A stretch of 64,000 nt of DNA, from positions 157,076,848-157,140,847 of the forward strand of contig OZ018322.1 of NCBI GenBank assembly GCA_963969495.1, read 5' to 3'. The notes beneath the pieces are model-generated. The model worked only from the letters and a program-made list of their open reading frames with translations, searched no databases and was not told the DNA's origin. The translations under genes and the position numbers were made by a program. The DNA comes from Ceratothoa steindachneri (taxonomy: Eukaryota > Arthropoda > Malacostraca > Isopoda > Cymothoidae). Of this stretch, positions 57,070 through 64,000 are shown in pieces (the stretch's first letter is position 1; every line of letters begins with the position of its first letter).

Positions 57070-58590
57070 AGATAGACCTTGGGCCCCGCACAATGTTTGT
57101 AAACCATGTGCCGAAAATCTACGCCAATGGGCAAAGCGCACAAGGAAACAACTAAGATTTGGCATTCCTATGGTGTTGCCGTAGCCCAATAACCATGTAA
57201 ACGATTGCTATTTTTGTCTCACAAGGGCTTCTGGTTATAGCTAGAAAATGTGACATAAAATAAGTTATCCAAATCTTGATTTGATAATTCGTCCAATGCT
57301 TCATTCAGATGAAGTTCCAGTACCTATATTTAAGTAACTTACTTAAATGGACGATGTAAGTGATAGATGTGAATCTTATGTAAGCAATGAACTTGAAATT
57401 GATCCAGAATCTGTCCATACATCGACCCAAGAACGTGGAAGCCTCAGCCAAATAGAACTAAATGATTTAGTTAGAGACCTAGGACTCTCGAATGAGTTAG
57501 CAGAAGTGTTAGCATATAGACCTAAAGAGAATAATTTGTTGCTGAAAAAAACTAATATAACGTTTTATTGGAATAGGGAGAGAGATCTATTGGCATTCTT
57601 TGAAACTGAAGATGATTTTGTGGACTATAAAAGGTGATGGATGTTTCAGAGTATGATCCAAGTGAATGGAGACTTTTTATAGATATTTCAAAGAAGAATC
57701 TAAAATGTGTGTTACTCCATAATGAAAACTTGTTCGGTGCTATTCCTATTGGTCACTCTGTGCATTTAAAAGAGAAGCATAAACACGTTAGATCTGTATT
57801 AGATTTACTCGAATATGATGAACACAAATAGATCATATCTGTGGATCTGAAAATGGTAATTCTTTACTTGGCCAACAAGGAGGCTATACAAAATATCCGT
57901 GTCTCCTGTGTTTATTGGACAGCCAAGCCAAGGGCAAACATTGAGAAATTTTGGCTGTTCGGGAGAAGAATATTCTACACCAACCACTTGTTTAGCGAGA
58001 GAAAATCATCTTCCCAACCCTTCATATTAAAATAGGGCTAATGAAAAAGATTGTGAAGCTCTTAATGTGGAGGGTGACTGTTTCAAATTCATATGTACAT
58101 TATTTCCTGGCTTAACTTATGATAAAATGTAGGCTGGAGATTTGATGGGCCACAAATCAGAAAGTCAATGGAAAACCAAACTTCTCGAGTTTGATGAATG
58201 ACGTAAAAAAAATGAGCATGGGATTCATTTGTGGATGTTGTGAAAGGATTTCTCGGAAATAAAAAGGCTGCTAACTACAAGGATTTGGTAGAGTCATTAC
58301 TCGATGGCTTTCATCGTTTCGGCTGTAACATGAACATAAAGGTTCATTTCCTCAAGAGCCATCTTGGTGAATTTCCTGCTAATCTTGGTAACATGAGTGA
58401 TGAACACCGGGAGCGTTTTAATCAAGATATCAAGATTATGGAGGAGAGATATCAAGGCCAATGGAACACAAACCTGATGGTAGACTAAGGTTGGAGTATT
58501 TAACGAGACTGTGTAGACATCAAACAATCTCGTATGCGAAAATTTCTTCCATGAATGTATAGGTATGTGTAAGATTGCTTGTGTTTTCTC
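57070..58590 (+). pseudogene. Decayed copy of a repetitive arthropod protein family (function unknown)
   Basis: The parts run in order along the plus strand across several frames. First is a Cys/His-rich N-terminus (NVCKPCAENLRQWAK, RFGIPMVLP, NNHVNDCYFC), probably zinc-binding. Then come PVPIFK, LSQIELNDLVRDLGLSNE, LLKKTNITFYWNRERDLLAF, SEWRLFIDISKKNLKCVLLH, IPIGHSVHLKEKHKHV, ALNVEGDCFKFICTLFPGL, FLGNKKAANYKDLVESLLDG, MNIKVHFLKSHLGEFPANLG, and finally ERFNQDIKIMEERYQGQWN. I recall this as a protein family repeated many times in arthropod genomes and usually left uncharacterised, which suggests a transposon origin, but I cannot name its activity. Four or more stops and frameshifts break this copy. 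Confidence 0.75.
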
Positions 58591-60479
58591 CATTATATCA
58601 GAAAAATAACCTGTTTGTATTTAGTAATAGCTGATTTTATCTTACAATGCATTTATCCTTTCAAATTCTGTTAACATTTTAAGCTATGGTTTGAAGCTAT
58701 AACAATTAGGAAACTATCCATACCCAGTAAATACATGCAGTACGTCGTAAAATAGGAATATGCTTAGAATAAATATCTAATATGCTACAAAAAAATAGAT
58801 GCCATATTTCAAGTAAGCACGTCAAAAAAGTGTGTTGACCAGTGATATTTATTAGGGAATTTAAGACGACGATAGCGCCGCCGACATTTAGCAATCTGGT
58901 GTTAGCCTTTCGATTATTGTTAAGCTTAGCGGCCCCTGATTTCGTGAGTGATTTTTTTTTGGGGGGGGCTACTTTTCTAGCTACTTTCTTTTTGCCTGAC
59001 TCGTTACTTTAAGACGAGAATAAAATTAACATTTTTTAGGCTGTTTCAAAATGGGATGCCAACTCTTTGAGCGAATGTCGTTTCAAATCAAGCATGATTG
59101 AGAAATACTGCATAAAATCTGGCATTAGTTTTGGAGTGACGGACTACTACCAGTAAAAAATTGAAAAGGTGCATCCTGGATATAAAGGAAGTAAACAACG
59201 TTTTATTTTGATGTAATATGTTCTCTAGAGATGCCACTATGGAAGGGGTTTTTATGATATCTTACGAATTCGGTATGATAAATAGAGAAAGTGTAACCGT
59301 TGTTAACCAGAAAATGTACTCCTCTGACTGAGTCCCAGAACAAAAGGGAGTAGCTCAAAACTTTAATTCCCCCCACGAGAATTTTGGAGGTGGGCCAAAT
59401 GGATAACCCAGATCATGAATTAATGTTGAAAGCCGGGATAATAACAGTACTTAGTCACAGGAGATGACATTACTAAGTTGGAACTGAATTATATATCGGT
59501 ACAGTTTTTCAAAAAAATAGGGAGTGATGGTCGCAGACCACTCGTTCTGACTTCATAGAAGTAGATGCTTGAATTCATCCCTCATTATTTTGTCACCATC
59601 TGCACTACCATTTGAAGTTCATTGTGGATTTGCTTGCGCTATTGATTAAAGGAATATTTGATCACCGATCGATTATTCGGTATCGACGATAAAAGGTTAA
59701 GATGGAAATTGATGAAAATATTCAAGACTATGAGAAGATATTTAAATTCTAGCCAATGTAATACCCGGAATTCGAACTTAAGAATATATTTAATGGATAT
59801 TCTAAGTAAAGGTTTGAAATTAACGTAAGTAAGCAACTGAAAATAAACAAATAGAATAAAATGCAAGTATCTTGCCGCAGCAACAAATAATTAAATACAA
59901 CTAGAGATGGATCGAACAAACGGAAATGTTGAATGGTTTGAGCTCTGTATAAATACATATATTGGAAGAATAATTAACTAATTAAATTCGATACTTGAAC
60001 TCAACTATTAAATTTCTAACAATTTGAAAATAGGCAAGATTTTTTTAAATGATACAGAGTAATCCATTGGCACTTCTTAATTAAACGTAGAAACAAAGGC
60101 AATGGGATCGCCTCCCTAGCCCCATGCTCTCTTTAAGCTCGAACAAAGAGTTACCAATTTTGTTTTGCGCTAGGAGCATATTAATTACAATAATTTCGGC
60201 AATATTCAATGTTTTGCAGATGAAATGCAACTATTAATGTGTAAGAAATTTAGAGGGATGAAAATAATAATATAGGGTGAGTTTTCTAAAGATATACCCA
60301 TTGTATTTCTGTTGTCCTCGTGTGGATCAAGACCGAAAATGGTCGCCAGGTTTTGTGTGTATAGTTTGTTCCATGGATTATTAGGAAGTTAAAAGCATGA
60401 TACAGATTATTATTTCTGCCTACACTAACTGACGGAAATTTAACCTAAATACAGCTTTGAGCTGATCTGCCCACGTATT
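58591..60479. other. No gene recognised
   Basis: AT-rich, with a T9G8 run near 58,952-58,968. It separates two copies of the same protein family on the same strand. Minus-strand frames near 59.6-59.96 kb are incidental. Confidence 0.4.
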
Positions 60480-61330
60480 GAATACACTTTATTGCCAGTG
60501 CCACACAACATTAATTTTCCCATTTCATTCCCAGCAGAGGATGACAACAAAAGTAGCGAGGATGAAGATGAGTATGATGAGGAAGGTTGCACTATTATAG
60601 ATGAAACTATCACGGACACAGATGTTGTACTTGAGAAGAAAGACAGCCTACAGTTCTCGCATGTAGAATTAAATATTTTGGTCAGAGATTTGGCAATACT
60701 GAAGGATAAAATTTAACTTTAAGCATCATATTTAAAAGAAAAATGTGTGTTTATTTAGGACGTTCAGGTATCATATTTAAGAAAAAGGACTCAAGCTCTT
60801 GATTCATATTTTACAGTAGACTGTCCTTATTTTTCTGGCACGACATTAACCGATTGATCTGCATCCATTTGCAAAAGCAAGGTAGTAAGTACTCAGTGCC
60901 GATAATTCAACGATTCATTGAAGAAATTATAATGTTGGAGATAATCAAAATAGAAACAAGAAACCATCTAGATGCCATAAAATACCAGAAATGCAATAAA
61001 AAAATTGGAGATACTTGAAAGGCATTGGTATGATGATGGGAATGCAGTCTGCTTTTATATAACACTGCTGTTTGCTGTATTTTAAAGCTTTTGACAAACT
61101 CACCGAGTCCTATACATTACATGCATTCGAGTTGGATATGAGAAAAACCTAAAAACCATGAATTTTACACATCGTTATAAACTTCTCGTTATTCGACAAA
61201 ATGCTTTGCTCTCTCTGCTCGTTAGTACGATGTACATAAATTTCCCAAGATCATTTAGGAAAAGCTGAAGGAAAGCGTCTTCATTGGTCTACAGATCAAG
61301 CAACTATTTAAACATCAACAGATCACATAC
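60480..61330 (+). pseudogene. Second, more decayed copy of the same repetitive family
   Basis: The frame 60,492-60,716 reads MPVPHNINFPISFP, an acidic stretch (Asp/Glu-rich, DDNKSSEDEDEYDEE), and FSHVELNILVRDLAILKD, aligning with the SQIELNDLVRDLGLS region of the 57-kb copy. About 530 bases on, KLKESVFIGLQIKQLFK (~61,260) matches the segment that follows the FPGL block in that family. The middle and the C-terminus are not recognisable. The two copies differ too much for a recent tandem duplication, so they are probably separate insertions or an old duplication. Confidence 0.5.
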
Positions 61331-64000
61331 CTATAGATACTCGGAAGCTAGTATTAATTTGGGCTGCTTTGCTAAATTCTTTTGAGAAACTAGAGAAATG
61401 TAGATATTGAAAATGTTGTTAAAAATATTTTAGCACCTCATGCTGCTATAATATAAATTCACCTCTGAAAATTTTGAGGAGTGTGTGATAAACAAAGAGA
61501 GTGCTTCCATCTAGATATCAGTGCTATGATACAGCACTACAAAGGTTCTCTGAAGGAAAGAATACTTGCAGATTAACACTGGAAATTTTACTGAGTTTGG
61601 TTAGAAATACTTTAAGTTTCACCAATGCATACGTTTTTTAACCGGTGTATATTAACATGGCAGACGAAAACGTTTTTTACTTCAAATGTCAGTCTATGTA
61701 CATTCTCGTATGTGTCATACTTTAAACGTTGAATTTCACATTAATTGACCATCAATCACAGAACTTCCCATTCTACGTTTGCTTATGCATATAATTAACT
61801 ACATTATTGGATGAGAATAGCAATTTAACTTATATAAAGATGATAGGTAATATACAAAAATGTATTAAAAATTTGAAATCTGCTTAGAAAAAAGTTTAGA
61901 AAAAGTAAAAAATTATTTTGGATGAGAAGGCAAAATAGAATTATATTTACCTGCTTAGTAGAACTTAAATTGTTACGAGTTTCAAACTATAGAGACAGAA
62001 TACGTTTTTAAGAGATATACTAAAACTACTTATAAAGATAAATTACTTTCACCTAGTGAATGAAAAAATCTTCTCCTTAGGTGCTTAACCCAGAATGATT
62101 ATAATTGAAACCCTTTTAAAACACGTGAAATCAGTAATACAATAAATACTATATTCATTTAAATAAACAAGATTAATTACATAAAATAATATTTTAAGAT
62201 ATTTAGATTTATTTCAGTAATTTTAAATAAGAATTTCAATAGTTTTCTTCTATGAGTAATAATCAATAGTAGAAAGGGTGTATCACTTTTTATAAGTCAC
62301 AAAAGAACAATATTTCAACACGATTCTCGGCAAGATTTCTTAAACGACTCGCACGTTTCACGATGCATTTGCGCTTCTTTGCCTTTTTTCACTCCAAAAC
62401 AATATGAGTTTTTATTAGGGAACACATGTGTCAATTTTTTTCAACATTCGCAATCTAGCCCTTTTGTGTGATGAAAAAATAAAGGCTTATTAGCTTGATT
62501 TTTTAACATAAGTGATACAGAAAGAGAGGTCCTGTCAGACGTGTGGGATGAAAGTTACTACTAATGAAAAATTTAATTTCAGTTGTGAAAGAAACGTTAT
62601 TTGCCAAGATAATACAAAAGTGACTACTTCGAGGTGCGAGTTTAAAAAAATTGGCTTTGTGCAGACCTTTTCAGAAAATGCAATCTTGTGGATTGTGTAT
62701 TGGTTTTTATAGAACTAACAGACCTATACAGAAATCTACAAACATGTAGAAGTCTCAGCCAAAAGTTTGGTGACTGGTTTGTTTTTTCTCGGAAGGTCAT
62801 AATTCATTATTTTGAAAAGCGCTCAGAGAAAATCAGTGGCCCAAGCAAAACGGGAGAAAAACACGAGGTCAAATTTGTGTATCAAAGGTATAGGTGTTTT
62901 GTGTGGGTTCCAACGTAAATCGAAAGAACTTCTAAGCGGCTGGTATTCGAAGAACATTTCGATGGTTATCTCGTAATCACACTTTTTTGGGGAAAGTTTA
63001 CAAGTTTGGAGGAGCGCTTTCACGACTTTCGCATGAACGCTGCGGATCTTTGCCCACGACGATAAAGTAAGTTCATTTGCCTTTTGGTTTAGGTAATGTT
63101 TCTTTGAGGTACGGAGGAAACAGGGAATATTTTTAAGTTTTGAAAAACGATGTACATAGAAAGCTACGAGTAGCAGGTTATGTGAACATGTTGAGTTTTG
63201 TGTAATTTTACTAATTGATGCAGACAAATGGCCAACAGATCGTGCTACTAAACATTCCTAAAAAGTAAATACTTCTAAACCTTCAACATCTTTGTCCATC
63301 AAAAAATATATCTATTATTAATACTAAAAACAAACGCGAGAGTGTAACTTAATCCCTCTCATGTCATTTCATCGTGTTGTCGTAGAAGAATTCTTGTGTT
63401 GCAGAAACATGTTTAAATATCGGCTTTTTGTTTCCGCCATCGAAATATTATTCGTAAGCCACTATTTCAAAGATATGAAGAAGTATTACATGATTTAGTA
63501 GCAATAAAGTCCTGCGCCAGTCTTATTTAAAATTACACTTATTTCATTAAATAGAAAAACTCAATATATAAGATCGAGTTAATTTTTAAAATTAGTTTCC
63601 TTGGGGTAAAGAAGATCAACAGAATAAATCATTACTAAATTGATAATTATTTAATTAATAAATTTGACCAAATTATTCGAATGAAAACTATTACAATATT
63701 TACTTTTTACACAGTTTAAAGAGAATCTTTAGAGTATCATTCGAAAATTTCTTATTTTTCAAATATTTAAAGGGTTGCAAAATAAGAATTTCAAAATAGC
63801 GCTGCAGTTAAAGCAAAAGTCGCTAAATTATTGGAACATTTGTAAGGAAATTGGCCAAAAATGTCCCTAAAGATATGTATACTAGGTTTTTCGAATCTTC
63901 TGTTGCACTCGTTTCTTCATCTATTGAGAGGTTAATGTGTGTGATATGTAGAAAAGTTATGCCAAACAAACTTAAAGTTCTCATTTTCAGCACATGTCAT
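61331..64000. other. No gene recognised
   Basis: AT-rich. A plus-strand frame near 62,512-62,712 has a few cysteines (SCQTCGMK) and a minus-strand frame of 134 codons spans 62,823-63,227. Neither shows a recognisable domain. Decayed continuation of the 60.5-kb copy is possible in the first few hundred bases. Confidence 0.4.

Noticed and set aside
62512..63227. Possible Cys-containing protein (plus) and 134-codon ORF (minus)
   Set aside because: No recognisable domain, no conservation evidence, and both strands are open over part of the interval.
1..64000. CRISPR arrays, riboswitches, bacterial operons
   Set aside because: No regularly spaced identical repeats with unique spacers, no ribosome-binding sites or dense ORFs; the sequence is eukaryotic.

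Overview
The window reads as animal nuclear DNA from an arthropod, probably a crustacean. It has no operons or bacterial genes. Long (AT)n and (GA)n microsatellites are common, and every protein-level match I can make is to a transposable element: Ty3/gypsy LTR retrotransposons, CR1/L2-like LINEs whose ORF1 carries an SGNH esterase, a Jockey/R1-like LINE ORF1 with zinc knuckles, a Penelope-like element with a GIY-YIG domain, hAT and Tc1-like ends, a tRNA-headed SINE, and an arthropod repetitive protein family of unknown function. Organism placement is inference from element types. I found no cellular gene I could defend and no intact element.

Layout. 0-1.2 kb: the 3' end of an LTR element (ORF tail, polypurine tract, U3 with five ~80-bp repeats, TATA box). 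1.2-8 kb: anonymous sequence, a CR1-like LINE tail (4.4-4.8 kb), a diverged ~295-bp tandem duplication and long G tracts. 8.1-13.1 kb: scrambled gypsy debris: two copies of a ~0.5-kb repeat, a minus-strand gag, an ORF joining gag knuckle, integrase and RNase H in non-native order, and a plus-strand integrase/pre-RT fusion.

13.13-27.74 kb: the outstanding structure, a giant imperfect inverted repeat. The left arm is 13,128-20,809, the spacer 20,810-22,039 (holding a SINE-like insertion) and the right arm 22,040-27,740. Each arm runs inward from a dead gypsy RT/RNase H piece, through tandem ~1.6-kb units (three left, two right), to a degenerate 20-21-bp minisatellite next to the spacer. The arms are roughly 90% alike by eye. 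Both carry the same deletion of the RT core and the same RNase H frameshift, so the gypsy piece was dead before the arms separated. A long inverted repeat with internal tandem repeats recalls Foldback transposons; an inverted segmental duplication is the alternative.

27.7-38.6 kb: a decayed but nearly complete minus-strand CR1/L2-like LINE (30.1-34.3 kb), a 5'-truncated Penelope-like element (35.3-36.1 kb) and an ORF1-only LINE fragment (36.4-37.85 kb). 38.6-57 kb: AT-rich DNA with a Tc1-like end inside an (AT)n tract, a 60-bp palindrome, a possible LTR-element leader and gag, a CR1-like LINE fragment (48.1-49.1 kb), a 191-bp tandem duplication and a likely non-autonomous hAT element (53.4-54.6 kb). 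57-61.3 kb: two decayed plus-strand copies of the unknown-function repetitive family. The rest is anonymous.

The parts do not cooperate in a pathway: this is a transposon graveyard whose interest is structural. All reading was done by eye, so edges are approximate unless a motif fixes them.
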